A stretch of DNA of 7,605 nucleotides from an uncultured Lachnospiraceae bacterium (GTDB taxonomy: Bacteria > Bacillota > Clostridia > Lachnospirales > Lachnospiraceae), in NCBI GenBank assembly GCA_900555195.1, contig USKC01000147.1:1-7605 (forward strand). The letters run 5' to 3'. The notes under the pieces were generated by a model. That model did no database searches. It saw only the letters and a program-made list of their open reading frames with translations, and had not been told where the DNA came from. Made by a program: the position numbers and the translations under genes. Below, in pieces: positions 1-5,760 of this stretch. How positions within the stretch are numbered: the first letter of the stretch is position 1; each line of letters starts with the position of its first letter.

Positions 1-326
1 GCCAGTCCATAAGCGTTTACCAGAGAATCGCTCAGGCTTCCGCTCACATTCATCCATATCTTCTCCCAGGGTTCCTTTCCATCCGCTTGATAGTGATGCG
101 TTTTGCCGGCCGCAAGAAGATAGGCATCCCCTTCCTTCGGTTCGTAAAGTCTGCCGTCCAGCCAGATCTGTCCCTTCCCCCGTATCACATATTCCAGGCA
201 GTGCACATTGGAATGCTCCCGATCCACACGGTAACGGCTGTCCGGATAGGTGATTCCGGTCATTTCAATCCCGAAAAGTTCCTCCCCCGGAAGCTGTCCG
301 GGCAAAAAGGTGATGATCTTTTCCAT
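1..326 (-). CDS. AraC-family transcriptional regulator, N-terminal part (partial)
   Basis: The minus strand from the ATG at 326 reads without stops to the left edge, giving about 108 residues of an incomplete gene. The product begins MEKIITFLPGQLPGEELFGI and continues through a cupin-like sugar-binding segment typical of AraC-family regulators: a YVIRGKGQIW strand pair, then a Y-x-P-x-x-GDAYLL turn, then a GKTHHYQAD segment and PWEKIWMNVSG. In this family that domain binds a small sugar and a C-terminal pair of helix-turn-helix motifs binds DNA; the latter would lie beyond the left edge, so it is not seen. The start at 326 has a GAGGA ribosome site (about 339-343) with rather long spacing; an in-frame ATG at 356 would add ten residues (MRKKVRNTSI) and cannot be excluded. 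The gene diverges from the GH2 gene, so it probably controls that gene and itself. Assignment to the AraC_binding family is by motif recognition only. Confidence 0.85.
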   Translation of the reverse strand, partial: MEKIITFLPGQLPGEELFGIEMTGITYPDSRYRVDREHSNVHCLEYVIRGKGQIWLDGRLYEPKEGDAYLLAAGKTHHYQADGKEPWEKIWMNVSGSLSDSLVNAYGL

Positions 327-385
327 GATGCTTGTATTCCTCACTTTCTTGCGCATTTTCCCCATTTAATATCCATTATAATAAC

Positions 386-415
386 AGTATACTTCAAATA
401 GAATATAGCAGACAA
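386..415 (-). promoter_or_regulatory. Candidate promoter for the AraC-type regulator
   Basis: On the minus strand TTGTCT (410-415) and TATACT (386-391) are separated by 18 bases, a plausible sigma-A type -35/-10 pair. Transcription would begin near 379 and leave a leader of about 50 bases before the ATG at 326. The -35 box overlaps the left arm of the CAGAC/GTCTG inverted repeat, so a protein bound there could affect this promoter. This was found by eye in AT-rich DNA, so chance matches are possible. Confidence 0.35.
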
Positions 416-453
416 GACACAGGTCCGTCTGTATTAACATTCATCTTATAAAA

Positions 454-460
454 AAGGAGG
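454..460 (+). promoter_or_regulatory. Ribosome binding site of the GH2 gene
   Basis: A perfect AAGGAGG lies seven bases before the ATG at 468. This is near-ideal Firmicute spacing and fixes the start of the GH2 gene. Confidence 0.85.
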
Positions 461-467
461 AACCGTC

Positions 468-2207
468 ATGGGAAACATACCCAGACCAGAACATCCCTTT
501 CCCCAGTTCGTCCGGAAGGACTGGATGAACCTGAACGGAACGTGGGATTTTGAATTCGACTTCAGTGTGAGCGGATTGGAACGCGGATTTGAGAAACGTA
601 CGGATTTTCAGGAGCAGATTCTCGTTCCCTTCTGTCCGGAAAGCGATCTGAGCGGCATCGGCTATAAGGATTTCATCCCCGCCGTATGGTATCACCGCAC
701 ATTTTCCATTTCAGAAGGCCAGAAGGAAGGCCGGATCCTGCTGCATTTCGGGGCGGTGGATTATGACTGCCGCGTATTCGTGAACGGAAAAGAGGCAGGA
801 CGCCATAAGGGCGGCTATGTATCTTTCTCCTTTGACATCACAGAGCTGAGTGTTGTGGGAGAAAATCATCTCACCGTATATGCGCAGGACGATACCAGAA
901 GCCCTATGCAGCCCATCGGAAAGCAGAGCGACCGCTATGCTTCCCATGACTGTTCCTATACCCGTACTACCGGTATCTGGCAGACCGTATGGCTGGAATT
1001 CGTTCCGGTTCATTATATTAAACAGGTATGGTATTATCCCAACATTTCAGAAAAGATCCTGACGATCAAGGCATGTGTGGAAGGAACAGGAACCTTAGAG
1101 GCACATGCGTCCTATGAGGGCAAAGCGTGCGGCAGCGCATCCGCTTTCTGCTCCTGCGGCAATGTATTCCTCACCCTTCCCCTGGATGAACTCCATCTGT
1201 GGGAGCCCGGAGCCGGAAGGCTGTATGATCTGGATCTCTCCTTTGGCGACGATAAGGTGAGCAGTTATTTCGGCATGCGGGAAGTAAAGCTGGACGGCTA
1301 TCGCTTCCTGATTAATGGAAAAAGCGTATTCCAGCGCCTGATCCTGGATCAGGGCTTCTATCCGGACGGCATCTATACCGCCCCTTCAGACGAAGCGCTC
1401 TCGGGTGATATCCGTCTTTCCATGGCCGCGGGCTTCAACGGTGCCCGCCTGCATCAGAAAGTCTTCGAGCCCCGCTTCCTCTATCACTGCGACCGGCTGG
1501 GTTATCTGGCCTGGGGCGAAATGGCCAACTGGGGATTCGACCATTCTTCCTACAGCGGTTATGAGGCTTTTATTCCGGAATGGATGCAGGCGATCGAACG
1601 GGATTTCAACCATCCCGCCATCATTGGCTGGTGCCCGTTCAACGAGACCTGGGACTACGAAGGACGCAGACAGATAGACGGGCTTTTGGCGCTCACCTAT
1701 CATCTTACCAAGCAGTATGACACCACCCGTCCCTGCATCGATACCAGCGGCAATTATCATGTGGTCACCGATATTTTCGACGTGCACGATTATGAACAGG
1801 ATCCGGCTGTCTTTGCCGCTTCCTATGAGCCTTTCAAGAACGGAACCGGGCCTTTCTTTGACCGTCTCGGCGACAGGCAGCAGTATCAGGAAGGCCAGCC
1901 CATGTTCGTCAGCGAGTACGGCGGAATCAAATGGGCGATGGATGCCTCTGATAAAAAGGCCTGGGGCTATGGCCAGGGGCCTAAAACCGAAGAGGAATTC
2001 ATCTCCCGCTACAAGGGGCTTACGGAAGCCCTGCTGTCCAATCCCCGCATGTTTGGCTTCTGCTATACGCAGCTGACCGATGTGGAACAGGAGCAGAACG
2101 GTATCTATACCTATGACAGAAAAGAAAAGGTGGACGTGTCCATATTCAGGCAGATCAATACGCAGAAAGCTGCGATTGAGGATGAATCGACGGATGGCTC
2201 CCTTTAA
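468..2207 (+). CDS. Glycoside hydrolase family 2 enzyme (beta-galactosidase-like)
   Basis: A 579-residue retaining beta-glycosidase of family GH2, probably acting in the cytoplasm because no signal peptide is present. Domain order fits the family: an N-terminal jelly-roll sugar-binding domain (about 10-180, including FGAVDYDCRVFVNG and the TRTTGIWQTVWLE signature), an immunoglobulin-like domain (about 185-270), and a TIM barrel (about 275-570). The acid/base is predicted as Glu393 in the NHPAIIGWCPFNETW segment and the nucleophile as Glu483 in FVSEYGG. The protein is much shorter than the roughly 1000-residue E. coli LacZ because it has no C-terminal beta domains; this compact form resembles beta-glucuronidase and many gut GH2 enzymes. 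However, the NxK motif used by glucuronidases to bind the acid group is absent in the matching place (QEQNGIYTYDRK, 541-552), so a glucuronidase role is unlikely. The substrate is unknown. It diverges from the AraC-type regulator, its likely controller. Confidence 0.93.
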   Translation: MGNIPRPEHPFPQFVRKDWMNLNGTWDFEFDFSVSGLERGFEKRTDFQEQILVPFCPESDLSGIGYKDFIPAVWYHRTFSISEGQKEGRILLHFGAVDYDCRVFVNGKEAGRHKGGYVSFSFDITELSVVGENHLTVYAQDDTRSPMQPIGKQSDRYASHDCSYTRTTGIWQTVWLEFVPVHYIKQVWYYPNISEKILTIKACVEGTGTLEAHASYEGKACGSASAFCSCGNVFLTLPLDELHLWEPGAGRLYDLDLSFGDDKVSSYFGMREVKLDGYRFLINGKSVFQRLILDQGFYPDGIYTAPSDEALSGDIRLSMAAGFNGARLHQKVFEPRFLYHCDRLGYLAWGEMANWGFDHSSYSGYEAFIPEWMQAIERDFNHPAIIGWCPFNETWDYEGRRQIDGLLALTYHLTKQYDTTRPCIDTSGNYHVVTDIFDVHDYEQDPAVFAASYEPFKNGTGPFFDRLGDRQQYQEGQPMFVSEYGGIKWAMDASDKKAWGYGQGPKTEEEFISRYKGLTEALLSNPRMFGFCYTQLTDVEQEQNGIYTYDRKEKVDVSIFRQINTQKAAIEDESTDGSL

Positions 2208-2235
2208 AAACCAGTTTTATACGAAAATATGAGAA

Positions 2236-2263
2236 GAGGCCGCTGCATTGCAGCGGCCCCTTT
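2236..2263. terminator. Shared (bidirectional) terminator hairpin between convergent genes
   Basis: The plus strand has GGCCGCTG (2238-2245) and CAGCGGCC (2251-2258), an 8-bp GC-rich stem with a five-base loop. AGAAG before it and CTTCT after it can extend the pairing through an interruption. It sits 30 bases after the GH2 stop and 23 bases before the end of the convergent acetyltransferase gene. The plus-strand tail (CCCCTTTGGCTTCTTG) and the minus-strand tail (TCTTCTCATATTTTCG) are both moderately T-rich but neither has a clean T run. It is best read as a shared terminator of moderate strength. Confidence 0.7.
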
Positions 2264-2280
2264 GGCTTCTTGTCCATCAT

Positions 2281-3054
2281 CTAAGCCCTATTCATCATCG
2301 TTTCCACAAAGGCACAGCTTTTAGCTGTCAGTTCCACCCAGGCAGGCCGGAACCCGCAGCGCAGCGCGTTGCGCACGGATTTCAGGTTGGACCAGGCAGC
2401 GCAGTAAAAGGGCACCTTTCCCCGCCAAAGCGTCTCCAGCGCGAGGCGGCTGGTGAGCGCGGATGCGATCCCCTGCCTTCTGTATTCCGGCAACACATCG
2501 ATCCCGATCTGCCACATGGATTCGCAGTCCGCCGAACAGCCGGCCAGCCCCACCAGCTTTTCCCCATCATAGGCCCCCACAGCCAGCACGTCCAGCTCCT
2601 TCCTATCCTCACACGGGGCGTTGCCCCATTCGGGCAAATACAGGCCGGCAAAATCAGAAGCTTCCAACACTCTCACAGAATAGCTGCAGGAACACTCGCA
2701 CAGCTTCTGTATATCCGGCAGGAAATATTCCGCCATGAAGCAAACGCGCATTCCCTTTTGTACAAGCGCTTCATCCCACTGCAGCAGATTGGGCGTCTCA
2801 AAGCAGCGCACCGGCGGAAAACGGGAGATATAGCTGCGTGTAATTTCCTCCAAATCACCGCTGACCGAGGCCACAATCCCGTTTCCATAGGTTACAAGAT
2901 CTGCCGGAAGCGGCAGTTCCAGATATTTCCTGGCATCCGGATTGGGGACGGAATGGACGATCGTATTCTCTTTTTTCAAAAAATCCTCCGGCTCGCAGTT
3001 GCAGTCAATGGCCGACTGCCGCAAAGCCGTCTGAAAGATCTCCTCATTTGTCAT
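2281..3054 (-). CDS. GNAT-family N-acetyltransferase
   Basis: A 257-residue protein whose C-terminal half is a GNAT fold, which transfers an acetyl (or other acyl) group from acyl-CoA to an amine. The core is WQIGIDVLPEYRRQGIASAL (about 181-200). It includes the acetyl-CoA pyrophosphate loop R-R-Q-G-I-A at 192-197, followed by a strand and helix (PFYCAAWSNLKSVRNALRCGF) typical of motif B. The first 120 residues form a separate N-terminal region without a motif I recognise, so this is a two-part member rather than a minimal GNAT of about 150 residues. The chain has about 13 cysteines, which is many for a cytoplasmic enzyme. The ATG at 3054 follows GGGGGT (3064-3069) with nine bases between. 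It is the last gene of the minus-strand series and lies 54 bases after the PsiE-like gene. The substrate cannot be told from sequence. Confidence 0.87.
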   Translation of the reverse strand: MTNEEIFQTALRQSAIDCNCEPEDFLKKENTIVHSVPNPDARKYLELPLPADLVTYGNGIVASVSGDLEEITRSYISRFPPVRCFETPNLLQWDEALVQKGMRVCFMAEYFLPDIQKLCECSCSYSVRVLEASDFAGLYLPEWGNAPCEDRKELDVLAVGAYDGEKLVGLAGCSADCESMWQIGIDVLPEYRRQGIASALTSRLALETLWRGKVPFYCAAWSNLKSVRNALRCGFRPAWVELTAKSCAFVETMMNRA

Positions 3055-3108
3055 TTTTCCATTACCCCCGCTGCCATTTGACAGTTTCGCGCCCTGCGTC
3101 CCTTCCGC

Positions 3109-3498
3109 CTAGAGTTCTTCCTTCTGCGCATTTCTATCGATCAGATACCGCCTGGCCACAAACAGCACGACAATAGCGATGATCCCCAAAAGGATCTGGC
3201 CAGCTCCCCAGTGTTCCACCACCACCTGCCTGGCTATGGCGAACATCAGCACTTCTATGAGCGTCTCCGGCGTATGCTTGCACAAAAGCTTGACGAACTC
3301 CACCCCTACGATCAGGCTTAAGGCATTGGCGAGAAACTCCGTAAAGCTGTCGATTTCCAGAAACGCCCCTGGCTCCAGAAAGAGCTGTACGGCAAGGCAG
3401 AAAAGCGTGGCCAGAATCGCCAGCATGATCAGTATTGAAACAAGAATTTCCACATAATGGGACAGCTGAAAAATAAAGTGTTTGATTTTATGCTGCAT
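3109..3498 (-). CDS. PsiE-family small membrane protein
   Basis: A 129-residue integral membrane protein with four predicted hydrophobic segments (about 16-40, 51-73, 77-94 and 99-116). It resembles the PsiE (phosphate-starvation-inducible E) family. The best match is the conserved stretch EFVKLLCKHTPETLIEVLMF followed by AIARQVVVEH, which carries the charged residues usual in this family. The biochemical role of PsiE proteins is not established; the name comes from E. coli induction by phosphate limitation. The reading frame stays open upstream to 3660, but that extension overlaps the preceding gene out of frame and looks non-natural. AGGGGG just before the twin ATGs at 3501 and 3498 supports a start here; the second ATG has the better spacing. 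The short charged C-terminus ends in RNAQKEEL. The gene follows the FakA-middle-like gene by 28 bases, so they are probably co-transcribed. Confidence 0.78.
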   Translation of the reverse strand: MQHKIKHFIFQLSHYVEILVSILIMLAILATLFCLAVQLFLEPGAFLEIDSFTEFLANALSLIVGVEFVKLLCKHTPETLIEVLMFAIARQVVVEHWGAGQILLGIIAIVVLFVARRYLIDRNAQKEEL

Positions 3499-3526
3499 CA
3501 TTCCCCCTGCTTTGGCATCTGCTGCC

Positions 3527-3778
3527 CTATCCCTGCTGCCCGTTCGCCTGACGTTCCATGTTTTCCACCACCACATCATAGATCTCCCCAAGAGAAGCGC
3601 AGTATTCCAGCACTTTCCATGGGGTATTGGTGTGGAAATGGATTTTGATGAGTTCATCATCTCCCACAGCGAGCAGGCAGTCTCCTTCTATATTCTGCGT
3701 GATATAATCGTTGATCTCGTCCTCGGAAAGTCCTTCCCCTTCGATCAGAAGCTGTGTGTCAAATTTATATTCAAGCAT
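3527..3778 (-). CDS. Stand-alone FakA/YloV middle-domain-like (DAK1_2-like) protein
   Basis: A complete 83-residue protein resembling one segment of the much larger fatty-acid kinase subunit FakA (YloV, DAK2-domain protein). The matching pattern is [20 protein letters not shown] (31-50), then [15 protein letters not shown] (51-65) and VVVENMERQ (69-77). The kinase (DhaL-like) domain and the C-terminal FakB-binding domain of FakA are both absent, and there is no room for them here. It is not a broken remnant: it has its own strong ribosome site AAGGAGG (3788-3794, nine bases before the ATG) and a normal stop. The start overlaps the end of the phosphorylase gene by eight bases, which indicates translational coupling. 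His47 and His49 in the H-F-H-T motif are the kind of residue that binds metal or phosphate, but no function can be assigned. Similar stand-alone proteins are, to my recollection, found in Clostridia and often named 'kinase to dihydroxyacetone kinase', a name this fragment cannot justify. Confidence 0.82.
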   Translation of the reverse strand: MLEYKFDTQLLIEGEGLSEDEINDYITQNIEGDCLLAVGDDELIKIHFHTNTPWKVLEYCASLGEIYDVVVENMERQANGQQG

Positions 3779-4556
3779 GCTCTTTTTCCTCCTTATCCTG
3801 TCGGATCAAGCGTCTGAGCGCCTCCACTCCTGTGCGCACCGCCGCATCCGTATCATGTTCCACCGGATTAGAAAGTCCCGCCTTCTCTCTTTCCTGATTT
3901 GCCACCACCAGGAAAACGGAACCGCAGCGCACGCGCAGATAGGACGCCACCACAAACAGGGCCGCCGATTCCATTTCAGAAGCCTTGCATCCCAGCCTCA
4001 GCCAGGCTTCCCATTTCTGTTCCAGTTCATATGCGACCGGCATGAGCTGGGGCTCATGCTGTCCGTAGAAAGAATCCTTGCACTGCACGATACCTCTATG
4101 CCAGGTCATTCCATTCTGTTTTGCCGCAGCGGTGAGCGCATTTACCACCTCGATATCCGCCACGGCCGGAAATTCAATGGGCGCATATTCCCGGCTCGTT
4201 CCTTCGTTGCGGATCGCTCCGGTGGCAATCACCAGGTCTCCGCTTTTCACATCTATGTCCATTCCTCCGCAGGTTCCAACCCGGATAAAGGTATTCGCTC
4301 CCACCTTCACCAGTTCCTCCATGGCGATGGCGGCAGAAGGCCCTCCGATTCCGGTGGAGGTCACGCTCACCTTTTCCCCTTCCAGCATGCCCGTATAGGT
4401 GACATATTCCCGGCTGTCCGCAATCAGCTTAGGCGACTCAAAATAGGCGGCGATTTTTGCACACCGCTTTGGATCCCCCGGCAGGATCACATATTTTCCC
4501 ACATCCCCTTCCTGAATCTGGAGATGATATTGTATTCCATTTTCCGTATACTTCAT
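3771..4556 (-). CDS. udp: Uridine phosphorylase-like nucleoside phosphorylase
   Basis: A 261-residue cytoplasmic enzyme of the PNP/UDP phosphorylase family. It is expected to split a nucleoside with phosphate into base and (deoxy)ribose-1-phosphate for salvage. Family motifs are in order: ILPGDPKR (24-31, phosphate-binding Arg), STGIGGPS (67-74), RVGTCGG (92-98, second phosphate-binding Arg), [15 protein letters not shown] (122-136, very close to uridine phosphorylases), and SEMESAALF (193-201, ribose-binding Glu-Met-Glu). The length is close to E. coli Udp (253). One odd point is the uracil-binding loop: E. coli has Q-E-R after FYPG, whereas here [10 protein letters not shown] keeps the Gln but shows no Arg in the simple alignment. 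Specificity for uridine is therefore likely but not certain. The start at 4556 is chosen over an upstream in-frame ATG at 4583 because AAAGGAAGG (4562-4570) sits five bases before it. The 3' end overlaps the next gene by eight bases. Confidence 0.88.
   Translation of the reverse strand: MKYTENGIQYHLQIQEGDVGKYVILPGDPKRCAKIAAYFESPKLIADSREYVTYTGMLEGEKVSVTSTGIGGPSAAIAMEELVKVGANTFIRVGTCGGMDIDVKSGDLVIATGAIRNEGTSREYAPIEFPAVADIEVVNALTAAAKQNGMTWHRGIVQCKDSFYGQHEPQLMPVAYELEQKWEAWLRLGCKASEMESAALFVVASYLRVRCGSVFLVVANQEREKAGLSNPVEHDTDAAVRTGVEALRRLIRQDKEEKEHA
3788..3794 (-). promoter_or_regulatory. Ribosome binding site inside udp for the overlapping small gene
   Basis: AAGGAGG on the minus strand lies within the last codons of the phosphorylase gene and nine bases before the ATG at 3778. 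It shows that the 83-residue protein is translated in its own right, and it forces the Lys/Glu-rich tail (DKEEKEHA) of the phosphorylase. Confidence 0.75.
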
Positions 4557-4582
4557 TCCAGCCTTCCTTTCCCTGCGGGACA

Positions 4583-5365
4583 CTATTTGATCTTATCATA
4601 TCCTTTGGTAATCATGAAGTTTTTCCATTTTTCCAGTTCTCCTACAGTAAAAGAATCCTTCACAACCAGAACTGACAATTCTTTTTGAACAATCAGGATA
4701 TATAGTTTTTTTGAGGAAATCACTTTGGTAATATCCTTATAACTGATTACCGAATGGGAACCATTGTCGGAAAAGATTTCTATCCCGCTGGCATAGAAGC
4801 GCACCTTTTTTTCCAACGGCTTTCCCCCGTTGCGCTGCAACAACTGGGCATATTTTTTCTTTTTAGAACGTCCATAAGTAAGGCTAGGCAGCGCAAAGCT
4901 TATAATTGCCACGCACAGTAAGAATATCACGGAATTAGCCGAACCCGACAGCAAGATCCATGCAGCGGTCGCCAGGCAGACGCCTCCAATGATATAATAA
5001 ATCCTGCTATACTGGGCCAAAAGGGCCTTCAGGAAGGCTTTATAGATTTCCCAAGTTATGGTAAACTCGTTCTCATATAACAGCCGTCCGCTGATACGCG
5101 CCCCTTTTTTCTGATGGGATACATAAGCAGCGCCGGAAACAGAATTTGCTTCTGAATTATCCTGTCCGTCCATTTCCTGCTCTGCATCTGGCTGTTCCGC
5201 ATCTTCAGCTTTCCCAGTCTCTTCCCAGCCTTCCTCTTCTACCGCAACCTCTGCTTCTTTCATAGTCTTCTCCGTACCCTCTGCCGTTTCTGTCTCCTCC
5301 GACGCCCCACCTTCCACTATCTTATCTTTCTGTCTCCCATCCGGATGCTTCTTTTCTTCTTCCAT
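4583..5365 (-). CDS. YcxB-like membrane protein with acidic N-terminal tail
   Basis: A 260-residue protein with three parts. Residues 1-75 are low-complexity and very rich in Glu with some Asp (for example [25 protein letters not shown]) and are probably disordered. Two hydrophobic helices follow at about 122-140 ([19 protein letters not shown]) and 145-162. The soluble C-terminal part (about 170-255) has a [18 protein letters not shown]...[19 protein letters not shown] pattern that resembles the YcxB-like C-terminal domain, a fold of unknown function. Both tails would lie on the same side of the membrane, probably the cytoplasm. AAAGGAGG (5377-5384) precedes the chosen ATG at 5365 by 11 bases. 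A nearer ATG at 5373 is in another frame, and the frame is open upstream to 5530 only by overlap with the acylphosphatase gene. It follows the acylphosphatase gene by about 90 bases and precedes udp by 26 bases. Confidence 0.78.
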   Translation of the reverse strand: MEEEKKHPDGRQKDKIVEGGASEETETAEGTEKTMKEAEVAVEEEGWEETGKAEDAEQPDAEQEMDGQDNSEANSVSGAAYVSHQKKGARISGRLLYENEFTITWEIYKAFLKALLAQYSRIYYIIGGVCLATAAWILLSGSANSVIFLLCVAIISFALPSLTYGRSKKKKYAQLLQRNGGKPLEKKVRFYASGIEIFSDNGSHSVISYKDITKVISSKKLYILIVQKELSVLVVKDSFTVGELEKWKNFMITKGYDKIK

Positions 5366-5393
5366 TCCGGCATGTTCCTCCTTTGCACAAAAT

Positions 5394-5423
5394 GTTATGA
5401 TCCGGCTTTTTCCGAAGCATAAC
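5394..5423 (-). terminator. Intergenic stem-loop, possible attenuator or weak terminator
   Basis: Between the acylphosphatase and YcxB-like genes the minus strand reads GTTATG, C, TTCGG, a loop of AAAAAG, CCGGA, T, CATAAC. The arms pair over 11 positions (one as G-T) around a single C/T mismatch, giving a compact hairpin with a six-base loop. It is followed by ATTTTGTGC, a short run of only four Ts, and then by the ribosome site of the YcxB-like gene about ten bases later. It could be a partial terminator, a transcript-stability or processing element, or a structure that affects start of translation. The pairing is seen directly; its function is inference. Confidence 0.45.
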
Positions 5424-5454
5424 GCTTGCCCTGCCCTTTCCTCCCTGGTTCCGG

Positions 5455-5724
5455 TCAGTTTCTGATTTTGAACCCTTTTTCCCGGAGCAGAGGAAGCTGT
5501 TCTTCTTCCAGTCCTGTTATCTCTATCCATCTGGATGTTCTCAGCCGTGTTGTAAGCTGCAAGATTTCTTCATCCCTTCCCTGCACTTCCATCTCCACCC
5601 TGCCGTCATCCAGATTCATCACCCAGCCCGTAAGGCCGATCTCCCGTGCGATAATATACGCGCGGTAACGGAACCCGACTCCCTGCACCTGCCCGCTGAA
5701 AACCATGTGCTTCCTGATCTTCAT
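5455..5724 (-). CDS. acyP: Acylphosphatase
   Basis: An 89-residue acylphosphatase, a small cytoplasmic enzyme that hydrolyses the carboxyl-phosphate bond of acyl phosphates such as acetyl phosphate, carbamoyl phosphate or 1,3-bisphosphoglycerate. The length is normal for the family. The phosphate-binding loop GQVQGVGFRYR (11-21) holds the catalytic Arg19, and TGWVMNLDDGRVEMEVQG (32-49) holds the catalytic Asn37; both key residues are intact. A GAGAGGAA site (5728-5735) precedes the ATG at 5724; a second in-frame ATG at codon 7 is less likely because it would trim the first strand. It lies 36 bases after the S1 gene, so the two are probably co-transcribed. The same fold forms the N-terminal domain of HypF, but this copy is free-standing with no sign of the rest of HypF. 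Confidence 0.94.
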   Translation of the reverse strand: MKIRKHMVFSGQVQGVGFRYRAYIIAREIGLTGWVMNLDDGRVEMEVQGRDEEILQLTTRLRTSRWIEITGLEEEQLPLLREKGFKIRN

Positions 5725-5760
5725 AAGTTCCTCTCATTCTGCCACAGTGGCACATATTTT

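Larger units (their letters stand above)
327..467. promoter_or_regulatory. Divergent control region between araC-type regulator and GH2 gene
   Basis: This 141-bp AT-rich gap holds the promoters of both divergent genes. No coding region is seen. It contains the sequence ATTATAAT (375-382), which gives a TATAAT hexamer on either strand. A short inverted repeat, CAGAC (409-413) and GTCTG (427-431) with 13 bases between, is a possible operator; it is too short to be firm. The plus-strand promoter has no good -35 hexamer: the best -10 candidates are TATAAT (377-382) and TAGAAT (399-404). A weak -35 would fit an activator-dependent promoter, as expected for AraC control, but this is inference. Confidence 0.5.

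Noticed and set aside
2248..3081. Plus-strand open frame of 277 codons opposite the acetyltransferase gene
   Set aside because: It is antisense to a clear GNAT gene, begins inside the terminator hairpin, and shows no family motif.
3499..3660. N-terminal extension of the PsiE-like protein up to the ATG at 3660
   Set aside because: The extra 54 residues overlap the FakA-middle-like gene in another frame and have Trp/Met/Arg-rich out-of-frame composition; a ribosome site sits right before the twin ATGs at 3498-3501.
3711..4688. Long plus-strand open frame of 325 codons opposite udp
   Set aside because: It lies wholly opposite the phosphorylase and YcxB-like genes, has no ribosome site, and reads as a Ser/His/Arg-rich low-quality protein typical of an antisense frame.
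5366..5530. N-terminal extension of the YcxB-like protein up to 5530
   Set aside because: It would overlap the intact end of the acylphosphatase gene and cover the hairpin and ribosome site; the ATG at 5365 is better placed.
5740..5752. Palindrome TGCCACAGTGGCA between the S1 and acylphosphatase genes
   Set aside because: It is a 13-base palindrome, but a T run follows it only on the plus strand, where there is no gene to terminate. On the coding strand it is followed directly by the ribosome site, so a terminator is not supported.
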